A DNA stretch of 64,000 nucleotides from JAFNAG01 sp041501225 (GCA_041501225.1 JBGQNR010000001.1:1-64000), one strand, 5' to 3'; numbered from the stretch's first letter, positions 34,085-44,213 are shown. Made by a program: numbers and translations. The notes: a model not told the origin generated them from the letters alone.

Positions 34085-36198
34085 TGATGGCCGACCAAGG
34101 GAAGAGAGCGAATCCGATCAGGGTATTTCTAGTCATCGGTGGCATCTTCCTCTGGTCCGGGATCATCTGTACCCGCCTGGTGCAGCTCCAAGTCATTCAT
34201 CATGAGGAGTTTGCACAGCAAGCTCTGCAGCGCCAGCAGGTTGCCCGCTCGGTCCTCGCCCCCCGCGGCGTCATCTACGATGCGCACATGGACGAACTCG
34301 CCACCAGCGTATCGGTCAGCACCGTACACGCCGAACCGCGCCGGATCAGCCGATCGAAGGATGTCAAAACTGCTGCCCGAGAACTGGCTTCGATCCTGGA
34401 TTTGGACTTCGAGGAATTGCTGTCCAAAATGACGGATCCCGCCCGGCAAACTTTCATGGTGGTGAAGCGCCGGATTGACCCGAAAGACGAAGCGCGCGTA
34501 GAAGCACTGGGGATCGACGGTGTATATCTTGTCGAAGAGAGCATGCGCGTCTACCCTAATCGCGAACTCGCGTGTCAAGCGCTGGGATTTGTGAATATGA
34601 ACGGGGACGGCGGCGCCGGGGTCGAGATGCAATACGACCAGGAACTCAAGGGAGCGCCAGGACAAATCTCCTTTGATGTGGATGCACGCGGGCGCTCCTT
34701 CCGGGGGAAAATCGAGAAGCCCCCCGTGCAGGGGCATTCCCTGGTCCTCAGCATCGACAAGTCGATTCAGTACATCGCCGAGCGCGAGTTGGCGGCCGGC
34801 GTGGAAAATGCCTCGGCGGCCAACGGCACGGCCATCGTGATGGAATCGGACACCGGCAGGATCCTGGCATTGGCCAGCTATCCGGGCTACAACTGTAATA
34901 CCTATAACGACTATTCGCCTGATTTCTGGCGCAACCGCGCGGTTTCGGATTTCTTCGAACCCGGGTCCACTTTCAAAGTCGTCGTTGCCACGGCCGCCCT
35001 GGAAGCCGGACTGACGCGGCCGGACGAGAAGATCGATTGCCAGATGGGATCGATTACGGTCGGCAACCACGTCTTTCATGATCACAAAGCCTATGGCCTG
35101 CTGACCTTCAACGAGGTCCTGGAAAACTCATCCAACATCGGCGCAGCGAAGCTCGGCCTGCGTCTGGGCGAGCAACGGCTGTATCAGGCCCTCTGCACCT
35201 TCGGCTTCGGCTCAAAAACCGGGGTGGATTTGCCGGGTGAAATCGTGGGTCTGGTGCGAGATTGGCAGCAGTGGTCCGGTCTTTCGGTGGCCGCGATCTC
35301 CTTTGGCCAGGAAGTCGGTGTTACGTCGGTTCAGATCTTGACCGCGATCAACGCCATCGCCAACGGCGGATTTCGCGTCCGGCCCTTGGTGGTGGATCGC
35401 GTAATTGATCAAAATGGCGATCTCGTGCAGGTCAACAAAAGAGAACCAACGCGCATTATGCGGTCCGAAACCGCCGCTGCAGTGCGTGAAGCATTTGAAG
35501 GTGTGGTATTGCGGGGCACCGGCCGGAAGGCCGCTTTGGAGGGATATCGTGCCGCCGGCAAGACCGGCACAGCACAGAAAATCGTCGACGGTCATTATTC
35601 CAACACCAAATATGTCGCTTCCTTCATCGGCTTTGCGCCCCTGCCCCAGCCACGGATCACGGTGCTGGTCCAGATCGACGAGCCCAAAGGCGGCATCTAT
35701 GGCGGCGATATCTCTGCCCCGATCTTCCGCGCCATAACCCAGGAGGCATTGCTGCAGCTGCACGTTCCACCAGACCAGACCATGCCGATCAAGACGACGA
35801 AACCCGGCTCATCGATCGCCGTGGATGCCGAGGATTTTCGCCCCAACGCGACGCCGATCCTCCCCGTCGCCGCTCGACCGGAAAATGCGGACGGCACAAG
35901 CCAGGGCAATACCATAACCGTGCGCGTAGCCGCAGCCAGTGTGGCTGTGCCCGACTTCCACGGCGTGTCAAAGCGAACCGCCGTGGAGCTCTGCCAGGAA
36001 TTGGGCCTCAAGATTCAGACCACCGGCACGGGCTCAGCGGTTTTTCAGCTGCCTCTCGCTGGCACGCTCGTCCCTGTCGGGGAGACATGCAGCGTGACCT
36101 TCGCGCTCAGCAAACCGCAAGGTGCCAACAAGCCCACTGCCACAGGAAACAGCGTGGCTGCATCTCCCGTCCGACAAGCCCAAGCCGGCAAGCGCTGA
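34084..36198 (+). CDS. ftsI: Septal peptidoglycan transpeptidase FtsI (PBP3) with PASTA domain
   Basis: A 704-residue class B penicillin-binding protein. A membrane anchor (about 12-32) precedes the dimerisation domain (SVLAPRGVIYD). The transpeptidase domain has the active-site motif S295-T-F-K, S349-S-N and K493-T-G-T. A C-terminal PASTA domain (about 620-677, PDFHGVSKRTAVELCQELG) follows an Ala/Pro-rich linker. It cross-links septal peptidoglycan together with FtsW. PASTA is normally typical of Gram-positive enzymes and SpoVD, so its presence in an organism with Omp85 machinery is informative for lineage. Confidence 0.95.
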   Translation: MMADQGKRANPIRVFLVIGGIFLWSGIICTRLVQLQVIHHEEFAQQALQRQQVARSVLAPRGVIYDAHMDELATSVSVSTVHAEPRRISRSKDVKTAARELASILDLDFEELLSKMTDPARQTFMVVKRRIDPKDEARVEALGIDGVYLVEESMRVYPNRELACQALGFVNMNGDGGAGVEMQYDQELKGAPGQISFDVDARGRSFRGKIEKPPVQGHSLVLSIDKSIQYIAERELAAGVENASAANGTAIVMESDTGRILALASYPGYNCNTYNDYSPDFWRNRAVSDFFEPGSTFKVVVATAALEAGLTRPDEKIDCQMGSITVGNHVFHDHKAYGLLTFNEVLENSSNIGAAKLGLRLGEQRLYQALCTFGFGSKTGVDLPGEIVGLVRDWQQWSGLSVAAISFGQEVGVTSVQILTAINAIANGGFRVRPLVVDRVIDQNGDLVQVNKREPTRIMRSETAAAVREAFEGVVLRGTGRKAALEGYRAAGKTGTAQKIVDGHYSNTKYVASFIGFAPLPQPRITVLVQIDEPKGGIYGGDISAPIFRAITQEALLQLHVPPDQTMPIKTTKPGSSIAVDAEDFRPNATPILPVAARPENADGTSQGNTITVRVAAASVAVPDFHGVSKRTAVELCQELGLKIQTTGTGSAVFQLPLAGTLVPVGETCSVTFALSKPQGANKPTATGNSVAASPVRQAQAGKR

Positions 36199-36210
36199 GG
36201 GGCAGGAATC

Positions 36211-37689
36211 ATGCTGCTGAAAGAACTGCAAAATGAGATTCCCGGAATGAGCGTGGAGGGAGATCTTCAGGTGCAGATCCTCGGCGTCACCTACGATTCG
36301 CGCCAGGCAAAGCCGGGAGACTTATTCGTCGCCTTGAAAGGGGCAAAAACCGATGGGGCGCTGTTTGTCGAAGAGGCGATTGCCCGCGGCGCTGTCGCCC
36401 TGGCGGCAGAGGACACCCTCACCTCCAGGACCGGAATCGCAACCCTGAAGGTGCAAGATGCACGCAAATTCCTTGCCCAGGCCGCGCGCGTGATTTTTCA
36501 TGACCCGGCCGCTTACATGCAATTGGTTGCGATCACCGGAACCAATGGTAAGACGACATCCTGCTGCCTTGTGGACGCCATCTTTCGCAGGGCAGGTTTG
36601 CGTTCCTGCCTGATCGGGACGCTGGGGATGAGAATCGGCGATCGGCCCTTCCCAAGCGCGCACACGACGCCGGAGGCGAGTGACCTGACGGCATTCCTGC
36701 ACCAGGCGCTGCAGTCCGGATGCACACATGGCAGCCTGGAGGTCTCTTCCCATGCGCTGGCCCTGAGTCGTGTTTTCGGCACCCGGTTCGAGGTCGGCGT
36801 ATTTTCCAATCTGACGCCGGAGCACCTCGATTTCCATCAGGACATGGAATCCTATTACCAGGCTAAACAGCTGCTATTCACTCCCAAGGGTGCAAACGCG
36901 ATCAAGACGGCGGTCATCAACATCGACGATCCGTATGGGCGGCGGCTCTCGACTGAGGTGAGCGTTCCGGTAGTGCGCTATGGATTCGATACCGAGGCTG
37001 AAATCCACGTCCTCGACAGCCGGATCGGCATCGAGGGCACCGATCTCAGGCTCACCACGCCTTTTGGTGAACTGACGATCCACACCCGCCTGGTGGGCCG
37101 TCCCAATATCTACAACATTATGGCCGCTGCCGGTGCAACCCTCGGTTTCGGAATAGAGCTGCGCTACATCTGCGAGGGAATCGAATCCCTGGATGGCGTA
37201 CCCGGACGATTGGAGCTGGTGCATGGCGGACAGGACTTTACTGTACTCGTGGATTACGCACATACGCCCGATGCGCTCGAAAAACTCCTGGGGACGGTGA
37301 GGCAATTGACTCCGGGACGCATCGTCACCGTCTTCGGTTGCGGCGGCGACCGGGATCGCAGGAAACGTCCCTTGATGGGCGCCATCGCGACACGGCTGAG
37401 CGACATCGTCGTGGCCACCTCCGACAATCCACGCTCTGAAGATCCACTGCAGATCCTGGCGGAGATTACACCCGGCCTGAAACAGGGCCCGGCGCCTTAT
37501 CAACTCCGACCGGACCGCCGTGAGGCAATCCGGTCGGCGCTGGCGCTGGCACACAAAGGCGACGTTGTGGTCATCGCCGGCAAAGGGCATGAGGACTATC
37601 AAATCGTCGGCGCTCAAGTATTTCCTTTCGATGACCGAGCGGTTGCTCTGGAGATCATTCACCAAATGCTGAACGGACAAGGAGACTGA
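36211..37689 (+). CDS. murE: UDP-MurNAc-tripeptide synthetase MurE
   Basis: A 492-residue Mur ligase that adds the third stem residue, usually meso-diaminopimelate in Gram-negatives. It contains GVTYDSRQAKPGDLFVALKG, the ATP motif ITGTNGKTTS, the ASDLTAFLHQ region and DYAHTPDALEKLL. The diaminopimelate-specificity motif D-N-P-R is present (TSDNPRSEDP), which favours a DAP-adding enzyme rather than a lysine-adding one. It ends just before murF. Confidence 0.95.
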   Translation: MLLKELQNEIPGMSVEGDLQVQILGVTYDSRQAKPGDLFVALKGAKTDGALFVEEAIARGAVALAAEDTLTSRTGIATLKVQDARKFLAQAARVIFHDPAAYMQLVAITGTNGKTTSCCLVDAIFRRAGLRSCLIGTLGMRIGDRPFPSAHTTPEASDLTAFLHQALQSGCTHGSLEVSSHALALSRVFGTRFEVGVFSNLTPEHLDFHQDMESYYQAKQLLFTPKGANAIKTAVINIDDPYGRRLSTEVSVPVVRYGFDTEAEIHVLDSRIGIEGTDLRLTTPFGELTIHTRLVGRPNIYNIMAAAGATLGFGIELRYICEGIESLDGVPGRLELVHGGQDFTVLVDYAHTPDALEKLLGTVRQLTPGRIVTVFGCGGDRDRRKRPLMGAIATRLSDIVVATSDNPRSEDPLQILAEITPGLKQGPAPYQLRPDRREAIRSALALAHKGDVVVIAGKGHEDYQIVGAQVFPFDDRAVALEIIHQMLNGQGD

Positions 37690-37693
37690 GACT

Positions 37694-39190
37694 GTGGCGA
37701 GCTACATCAACAACCTGACCGTGCATGACCGGAAGTACGGCGGCATTCGGCCCTCAACGGCCATCTTGATGGATTTGGTTATGGCACACATGACTGCGGC
37801 ACAGTTGGAATCCGCGACCGGCGGAGTCCTGGTTTCAGGATCGAAAAGCACCTCGCTGGCGGGCGTATCGATCGATACCCGCACGCTGCGCGCCTCTGAT
37901 CTGTTCTTCGCAATCCGCGGTCCGCGCAACGACGGGCACGATCACGTCTTCACCGCACTGCAGAAGGGAGCTTCGGGTGCGGTGGTCGACTTGCGCTATG
38001 AAATTCCCGAGGCCTTCCCTGCCAACAAGATTCTGCTGCGGGTGGAGGATACGCATGAAGCGCTGAAAGACCTCGCGGCTTTTGTGCGGCGCAACTGGCG
38101 CGGCAGCCTGGTCGGTATCACGGGAAGCATGGGCAAGACCACCACGAAGGAGTTCATGGCGCAGGTCCTGCAGACGGAATTCAGCGTTTATCGCTCCCCA
38201 GGAAACTACAACAACCTGTTCGGACTGCCTCTAGCCATCTTCGGCCTCAGCCCGGAGGACCATATCGGCTTGTTCGAAATGGGCATGAGCGCACCGGGCG
38301 AGATCGCCGAGATGTGCCGGATCGCCTTGCCGGATGCGGGGGTCATCACGAATGTAGCCCCGGTCCATCTGGAATTCTTCGAGTCACTCGAGGCGATCGC
38401 CCGTGCCAAAGGCGAACTGGCAGAAGGTCTGGCTGCGGGCGGCACCCTGATCTACAACGCCGATGATCCACTCGTGTGCGCAATTGCCAATCGCTTTAGC
38501 GGCGACAAAGTCTCTTTCGGATTCTCCGCAACAGCCGAAGTCCGCGCCGACGAGATCGAGATCAGCGGATTGATGGAAACCCGCTTCCGCCTCGCCTGCG
38601 AGGGCGCCAGCAGAAGGGCAATCATGCCCCTCTGCGGTGCGCACTATGTCATGAACGCCCTTCCTGCAATAGCTCTGGCCCGTCGCTACACCATCGACAT
38701 CGAACAGATCCTGGAGAGCTTGCGGCATCTGCGCCAAGCCCATATGCGGGGACAGACATTGCACTTCCGGGAAGGATTCACGGTGATTGACGACTCCTAC
38801 AATTCGAATCCGCGCGCGCTGATGCAGATGATCGAAACCCTTTCCCGGATTCCCCGCTATTCCAGACGCATCCTAATAGCAGGGGAAATGCTAGAGTTGG
38901 GTAAGGGGGCGGAGGCTTTGCACCACCAGTGCGGTGTATACGCAGCAGAAAGCGGCATCGATATTGTCGTCGGCGTGCAGGGGGCGGCGCGCGATCTCGC
39001 GCGCGGCGCGGTCGCAGCGGGACTGCCCGCCACTCAGGTTCATTTCTTTACTGAGGTCAATCCGGCCATCGATTTCCTGTACCTGAAGCTGCAGCCGGGG
39101 GACGTGGTACTCATCAAAGGGTCGCGCGGCGTCCATCTGGAAAAAATGATCCAGGCTCTTCGGTCCTCCTATTCGGAAATGGTCAGCTGA
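37694..39190 (+). CDS. murF: UDP-MurNAc-pentapeptide synthetase MurF
   Basis: A 498-residue Mur ligase that adds D-Ala-D-Ala. It contains VSIDTRTLRASDLFFAIRG, the ATP motif GITGSMGKTTTKE, NVAPVHLEFFESL, and DSYNSNPRALMQ, the MurF-type signature. The GTG at 37694 has AAGGAG upstream inside the murE end. The family usually starts closer to MTAAQLE, so ATG codons at 37769 or 37784 are possible, but they lack a ribosome-binding site. The stop overlaps the mraY start. Confidence 0.94.
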   Translation: MASYINNLTVHDRKYGGIRPSTAILMDLVMAHMTAAQLESATGGVLVSGSKSTSLAGVSIDTRTLRASDLFFAIRGPRNDGHDHVFTALQKGASGAVVDLRYEIPEAFPANKILLRVEDTHEALKDLAAFVRRNWRGSLVGITGSMGKTTTKEFMAQVLQTEFSVYRSPGNYNNLFGLPLAIFGLSPEDHIGLFEMGMSAPGEIAEMCRIALPDAGVITNVAPVHLEFFESLEAIARAKGELAEGLAAGGTLIYNADDPLVCAIANRFSGDKVSFGFSATAEVRADEIEISGLMETRFRLACEGASRRAIMPLCGAHYVMNALPAIALARRYTIDIEQILESLRHLRQAHMRGQTLHFREGFTVIDDSYNSNPRALMQMIETLSRIPRYSRRILIAGEMLELGKGAEALHHQCGVYAAESGIDIVVGVQGAARDLARGAVAAGLPATQVHFFTEVNPAIDFLYLKLQPGDVVLIKGSRGVHLEKMIQALRSSYSEMVS

Positions 39191-40299
39191 TGCTCTATTA
39201 CCTGCTTCCCTCTCTGAGTCAGGTGATCCATCCCTTCCGGGTGTTTCAGTACGTCACCTTCCGGACGGCGGCTGCCAGCTTGACCGCCTTGCTTTTGTGC
39301 CTTCTGCTTGGACCGTGGCTGATCGCACAGCTGCGTAAGTTCCAGATCGGCCAGCAGATTCGTTCCGATGGCCCATCGTCCCATCAGAGCAAGGCAGGCA
39401 CGCCCACCATGGGCGGAGTCCTGATTCTCGTTGCGACCTTGCTGCCGACACTGCTGTGGGCGAATCTCACCAATCTCTACGTCTGGGTCGTGATGATCGC
39501 GACTCTGCTTTTCGGACTGGTGGGATTCACGGATGACTATCTCAAGATTACGCGCAAACGGTCGTTGGGCCTCACCGGCAGAAAGAAATTCATTTATCAG
39601 ACGTTGATCGGCCTGGGCGTGTGCCTGGCGCTCTACTATCTCGCCGAAGTAGGCTTATACAGCACGAGGCTGAGCGTTCCCTTTCTTAAGAATTTCACAC
39701 CCGAAATGAATATCTGGTACGTTGGGCCGTTCCTGATCCCGCTAACATTTTTTGTTCTGCTGATCCTCGTGGGCGCATCCAACGCAGTCAATCTGACTGA
39801 CGGGCTCGACGGCCTGGCGGCCGGGTGCGTAATCATCGCCGCCGCCGCGCTTACCGTCTTGTGCTACGTCAGCGGCCACGCAAAATTTGCAGAGTACCTG
39901 GACTTGATCAAAAACCCATACGCTGCCGAGCTGACGATTTTCTGCGGGGCCATGGTCGGAGCCACATTGGGATTCCTCTGGTACAACGCTCATCCGGCAC
40001 AGATTTTCATGGGGGACGTCGGTTCGTTGTCGCTGGGGGGAGCGATCGGCACCGTAGCCATTCTCATCAAGCAGGAATTGTTGCTGCCGATGATCGGCGG
40101 CGTGTTTGTGTTGGAAGCGCTGTCCGTGATCCTGCAGGTGATCTCATTCAAATCGACTGGAAAACGTATTTTCCGGATGGCGCCGTTGCATCATCACTTT
40201 GAGAAAGCAGGCTGGGAGGAGAGTTGCGTCGTGATCCGGTTCTGGATCATCGCCATCATTTTCGCGCTCTTCAGTCTCAGCACGCTCAAACTGCGCTGA
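39190..40299 (+). CDS. mraY: Phospho-MurNAc-pentapeptide transferase MraY
   Basis: A 369-residue integral membrane enzyme that makes lipid I from UDP-MurNAc-pentapeptide and undecaprenyl phosphate. Motifs are HQSKAGTPTMGGVLIL, LVGFTDDYLKI with the catalytic Asp pair, NLTDGLDGLAAG, FMGDVGSLSLGG and the C-terminal PLHHHFEKAGW. Ten membrane helices are expected. The start codon overlaps the murF stop by one base. Confidence 0.97.
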   Translation: MLYYLLPSLSQVIHPFRVFQYVTFRTAAASLTALLLCLLLGPWLIAQLRKFQIGQQIRSDGPSSHQSKAGTPTMGGVLILVATLLPTLLWANLTNLYVWVVMIATLLFGLVGFTDDYLKITRKRSLGLTGRKKFIYQTLIGLGVCLALYYLAEVGLYSTRLSVPFLKNFTPEMNIWYVGPFLIPLTFFVLLILVGASNAVNLTDGLDGLAAGCVIIAAAALTVLCYVSGHAKFAEYLDLIKNPYAAELTIFCGAMVGATLGFLWYNAHPAQIFMGDVGSLSLGGAIGTVAILIKQELLLPMIGGVFVLEALSVILQVISFKSTGKRIFRMAPLHHHFEKAGWEESCVVIRFWIIAIIFALFSLSTLKLR

Positions 40300-40310
40300 C
40301 GGACAGGAAT

Positions 40311-41687
40311 ATGGAAAGATCCTATGCAGGGCAGAAGGTTTTGGTTGTGGGCGCGGCGCGCAGCGGCGTGGCCTCGGCTGAATTTCTGCTCAAACGCGGC
40401 GCGCGTGTTGTGCTTACCGATGCCAAGAGCGAAGACATGCTGTCAGCCTCGCTTGCGCGCTTGCGCGAGGTGGCCCAAACCTCCGGCGAGCTGATTCTCG
40501 AACTGGGCCTTCACAGGCCCGACAGTTTTCGCAACTGTGATTGGATTGTTATCAGCCCGGGAGTGCCGCTGGCACTTCCCCTGTTTGAGGAAAGCCACAA
40601 GGCGGGAATCCCGATTCTGGCTGAAATCGAGCTTGCCTATCGGCATATCCAAGGAAGGATTCTTGGCATCACCGGATCGAACGGCAAGACCACGACCACA
40701 ACACTCGTGGCCGAGCTGCTGCGCGGCGCCGGGCTCCGGGGATTTGCCGCGGGGAATATCGGCACCCCGCTCATTGGCTTCGTATCGGCTTCGACCCCGG
40801 AGGACATTTACGTAGTGGAGCTATCGAGCTTCCAGCTGGAGAGCATTCATGAGTTCCGCCCCTTTGTGGGTTCTGTACTCAATCTAACGCCGGATCACCT
40901 GGATCGTTATCGCGATTTTGAGGATTACATCAGCGCCAAACAGCGGATCTTCATGAATCAGGCAGCCACAGATTTTGCGGTGTTGAACGCAGACGATCCG
41001 CGCACGGCGGCAATGGCTTCCCAAGTCTGCTCAACTCCTGTGTTTTTCAGCCGCAAAGGTGATGTAGCACGCGGAGCCTTCGTCAAAGGAGGACATCTGG
41101 TCTATCGGGACGACCGCGGCGACACGACCTTGTTCCCTGCCGGCGAGATTCGGCTCAAAGGCGGCCACAATCTCGAAAATGTCCTGGCGGCCTGTGCTAT
41201 GGCGCTGCTGGCAGGAGCGGCTCCGGACAGCCTGGTTGTCGGGGTTCGGGCATTTGCCGGGGTCGAGCATCGCCTCGAATTTGTCGCGGAACTGCAGGGG
41301 GTCCAGTATTTCAACGACTCCAAAGCCACCAATGTGGATGCCACCATAAAGTCTCTGGAGGCCTTTCCGCACAATATCCTGTTGATTGCGGGCGGCCGGG
41401 ACAAGGGCGGCGATTTCCTGCCGCTTCGCCCCCTGGTCGCGCAGCGGGTGAAGCACTTGATTCTGATCGGTGAAGCGGCGGGCAAGATCCGCGATGCCCT
41501 GTCGGATGTTGTGGAGACCAGCTCGGCAGCCAGTCTTCCCGAAGCCGTAAGCTTCGCCAGCCGAAAGGCGCACGCGGGCGACATCGTGCTGCTGGCGCCC
41601 GCTTGCGCAAGTTTCGACATGTTTCAAAACTATGAGCACCGCGGCAGTGTCTTCAAGGAAGCAGTGCACAGCCTGGCACGGAAATAA
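40311..41687 (+). CDS. murD: UDP-MurNAc-L-alanine:D-glutamate ligase MurD
   Basis: A 458-residue Mur ligase. It begins MERSYAGQKVLVVGAARSG, has the dinucleotide-fold N terminus, the ATP motif GITGSNGKTTTTT, LNLTPDHLDRY, and FNDSKATNVDATIKSL followed by IAGGRDKGGDF, typical MurD motifs. ATG at 40311 is chosen because a purine-rich site GGACAGGAAT precedes it. A longer in-frame reading overlaps mraY. ftsW begins two bases after the stop. Confidence 0.95.
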   Translation: MERSYAGQKVLVVGAARSGVASAEFLLKRGARVVLTDAKSEDMLSASLARLREVAQTSGELILELGLHRPDSFRNCDWIVISPGVPLALPLFEESHKAGIPILAEIELAYRHIQGRILGITGSNGKTTTTTLVAELLRGAGLRGFAAGNIGTPLIGFVSASTPEDIYVVELSSFQLESIHEFRPFVGSVLNLTPDHLDRYRDFEDYISAKQRIFMNQAATDFAVLNADDPRTAAMASQVCSTPVFFSRKGDVARGAFVKGGHLVYRDDRGDTTLFPAGEIRLKGGHNLENVLAACAMALLAGAAPDSLVVGVRAFAGVEHRLEFVAELQGVQYFNDSKATNVDATIKSLEAFPHNILLIAGGRDKGGDFLPLRPLVAQRVKHLILIGEAAGKIRDALSDVVETSSAASLPEAVSFASRKAHAGDIVLLAPACASFDMFQNYEHRGSVFKEAVHSLARK

Positions 41688-41689
41688 CT

Positions 41690-42790
41690 ATGGCATACAA
41701 AGCAACCAGCGACCGTCCCCTGTTCATTACTGCCAATGTGCTGGCCATTTTCGGGTTGATGATGGTGTACAGCGCCTCCTCCGCAATCGCAGCCGACCAG
41801 CATGGCGGCATGTCTGCCTATTATTTCCTGCGCCAGCTCATCTATGCCGCGGTGGGGTATGTGGCCATGGTGGTTTTGATGAATGTCGATTACCACATCT
41901 GGCAGAAAAAGAGGTGGGTCACCTTTCTGCTGGTGATGACCGCCGTGAGCCTGGTATTCGTTCTAACCCAGCCGGCCGTGAACTACGCGCATCGCTGGCT
42001 GCGCTACGGCATCATTTCATTCCAGCCTTCCGAGATAGCGAAGCTGGTACTGTTGATCTTCTCGGCCGCCTTCCTGCATGACCACGAGGCCGAGATCAAT
42101 AACTTCAAGAACAGGCTGTTGCCTTTTTTAGCGGTCGTCCTGCTGTTTGCCGGCCTGATTGCGTACGAGCCTGACCTGGGCCAGGCCGTGTGCATGACGC
42201 TCATCGTCTTCGCATTGCTTTTCACTGCAGGGTTGAGCTGGAAATACATCATGGCCGCGTGCGTCGCGGGTCTGCCGGTGCTCTGCCTGGCCGTAATGAG
42301 CCACTCTTACCACTTTAGGCGCATTGCGGCTTTTCTGGATCCATCCCTCGATCCGCATGGCTCCGGCTGGCAGATCTCGCAGTCGTTGACCGCAGTCGGC
42401 AGTGGCGGCATCTTCGGGCTGGGCCTTGGAGCAGGCAAGCAAAAACTCTTTTTTCTGCCAGAGGCCCCCAGCGATTTTATTTTCGCTGTGATTGGTGAGG
42501 AAATCGGACTGATTGGCACCCTCCTGGTTTGTCTGGCATTTCTCTTCTTTTTTTATCGCGGGGTCAAGATCGCGTTGAAAGCCCCCGATCTGTTCGGTTT
42601 TTATCTCGGCCTGGGGATTACGCTCATGGTGGCATTACAGGCATTCATCAACATTTCGATGGTGCTGGCACTCATGCCGACCAAGGGAATTGCCCTTCCG
42701 TTCATTAGCCAGGGCGGGTCTTCCCTCTTGTTGAACCTCATGGCCACAGGGATCCTGCTGAATATTTCGAACTATGCGGAGAAAGCCTGA
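41690..42790 (+). CDS. ftsW: Septal peptidoglycan polymerase FtsW
   Basis: A 366-residue SEDS-family protein with about ten membrane helices. Motifs include MMVYSASSAIA near the start, RWLRYGIISFQPSEIAKL, EPDLGQAVCM (the catalytic-Asp neighbourhood), PEAPSDFIFAVIGEEIG, and PFISQGGSSLL near the C terminus. It polymerises glycan strands from lipid II and works with FtsI. It lies between murD and murG. Confidence 0.96.
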   Translation: MAYKATSDRPLFITANVLAIFGLMMVYSASSAIAADQHGGMSAYYFLRQLIYAAVGYVAMVVLMNVDYHIWQKKRWVTFLLVMTAVSLVFVLTQPAVNYAHRWLRYGIISFQPSEIAKLVLLIFSAAFLHDHEAEINNFKNRLLPFLAVVLLFAGLIAYEPDLGQAVCMTLIVFALLFTAGLSWKYIMAACVAGLPVLCLAVMSHSYHFRRIAAFLDPSLDPHGSGWQISQSLTAVGSGGIFGLGLGAGKQKLFFLPEAPSDFIFAVIGEEIGLIGTLLVCLAFLFFFYRGVKIALKAPDLFGFYLGLGITLMVALQAFINISMVLALMPTKGIALPFISQGGSSLLLNLMATGILLNISNYAEKA

Positions 42791-43046
42791 GGCGGAATTA
42801 TGGTTCATACGGAATCGCAGGTGAACCTGGATGCGCGCAGATATTTATTGGCGTCCCTTTCTGTGCATTGGCGGTTTCGTCATTTAGCGCCGCCATCGGG
42901 GCTGCTTTCGTCCCGCCCTGTGATAGCGCAGAAAGACAGCAAGGCAGCGGCAGGCAGCTTGCAGGAGCAACAGCTAATCAGATCTCACCGCATGCAGCGG
43001 TGAAGGGTTTGACTGGAACGATGGTTGCGGATCCAATAAGCTTGAC
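42791..43046. other. Unassigned 256-bp gap inside the dcw cluster
   Basis: All other dcw genes here are separated by fewer than 60 bases, but ftsW and murG are 256 apart. Two overlapping short frames (42800-43003, preceded by GAGGCGGAA, and 42868-43068) show no recognisable family, so the segment may be a decayed small gene or a regulatory spacer. A repetitive GCAAGGCAGCGGCAGGCAGC stretch lies near 42940. Confidence 0.4.
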
Positions 43047-44213
43047 ATGGCGTCTGGGATGTTTTTGAATCCAAGGTCCGAAATTCGGAACGAAAGATCG
43101 GGCAGGGTTATGATCGCCGGGGGCGGAACGGGAGGGCACCTGTATTTGGGCATCGCGCTGGCGCGGGAGCTGCAACATCGGCAATCTGCCGACGATTTCC
43201 TTTTCGTCGGCACGCGGCGCGGGCTCGAAGCCCGGATCGTGCCGCAAGAGGGATTCCGCGTCGAGTTTATCGATTCAGCCGGATTGAAGAGGGTGGGTCC
43301 CCTGGAATCGATGCGCAACCTCCTCCTCATTCCGCGAAGTCTCTTGCAGGCGCGGCGGCTGATCCGTTACTTTGCGCCCGATGTCGTCATCGGTGTAGGC
43401 GGTTATTCATCCGGCCCGGTGGTGCTCGCCGCCTGGTGGCTGGGCAGGCCCACGTTGATCATGGAGCCCAACGCCTATCCTGGATTGGCGAATCGGCTGC
43501 TTGCCCTGGTGGTCGACCGGGTCGCTGTGGCGTTGCCGGATGCGTGCCGATACTTCCGCAGGAAGGCCGAGGTCACGGGCATCCCGGTGCGCAAGGAGTT
43601 TCTGATTCTTCCCAGGCGCTCGCGGCGTCCAGGAGAGCTGAGTGTGCTGATCTATGGCGGCAGCCAGGGAAGCCGGGCCCTGAACTCGATTGTCTGCGCC
43701 GCGCTGCCCGGGCTAAAGGAGCTGGGAGCGGGATTGAGGCTGATCCATCAGACCGGCGAGAAGGAACTCGAAAATGTAAGGCACGCGTATGGTGAGGCAA
43801 ACATGAAAGGCGAAGTGCAGGCATTCTTTCCGCGCATCTTCGAGCAGTTCGCGGATGCCGACGTGATCATCTCGCGCGCCGGCGCCAGCACAGTTGCCGA
43901 GGTGACTGCGGCCGGGAAAGCGGCCATCCTGGTTCCTTTCCCCGGCGCGGCCGACGATCATCAGACCAGGAATGCGCGTGCGCTCGAGCAGCACGGAGCG
44001 GCCAGGATGATCCCGGAGCGCGAATGGCGGCCTGGACGTTTGGCCATCGAACTCAGGCGCTTGATGGAGCAACCCGAGGAAATCGAACGCATGGAAGAAG
44101 AGGCGCGACGATTGGCGAAGCCGGAGGCTGCCCGCCGGATCGCGGATATAATCGAGGAATTGGTGTCGGGCAGCGGGCAGGCCGCGATGGGTCGAAGGGA
44201 AGATCATGTTTAA
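43047..44213 (+). CDS. murG: Lipid II synthase MurG
   Basis: A 388-residue GT-B glycosyltransferase adding GlcNAc to lipid I. Motifs are MIAGGGTGGHLYLGIALA, VGVGGYSSGPVVLAA, MEPNAYPGLANRLL, VLIYGGSQGSRALN, ISRAGASTVAEVTA and PFPGAADDHQTRNA. The start is uncertain: the family begins a few residues before the GGGTGGH loop, leaving ATG at 43047 or 43059. Neither has a clear ribosome-binding site. It overlaps murC by eight bases. Confidence 0.95.
   Translation: MASGMFLNPRSEIRNERSGRVMIAGGGTGGHLYLGIALARELQHRQSADDFLFVGTRRGLEARIVPQEGFRVEFIDSAGLKRVGPLESMRNLLLIPRSLLQARRLIRYFAPDVVIGVGGYSSGPVVLAAWWLGRPTLIMEPNAYPGLANRLLALVVDRVAVALPDACRYFRRKAEVTGIPVRKEFLILPRRSRRPGELSVLIYGGSQGSRALNSIVCAALPGLKELGAGLRLIHQTGEKELENVRHAYGEANMKGEVQAFFPRIFEQFADADVIISRAGASTVAEVTAAGKAAILVPFPGAADDHQTRNARALEQHGAARMIPEREWRPGRLAIELRRLMEQPEEIERMEEEARRLAKPEAARRIADIIEELVSGSGQAAMGRREDHV

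Noticed and set aside
40224..41687. MurD starting inside mraY
   Set aside because: The first 29 codons overlap mraY and do not resemble MurD; the ATG at 40311 begins the Rossmann-fold segment.
42800..43068. Small genes between ftsW and murG
   Set aside because: Two overlapping frames without family similarity or consistent start signals; reported only as an unassigned gap.
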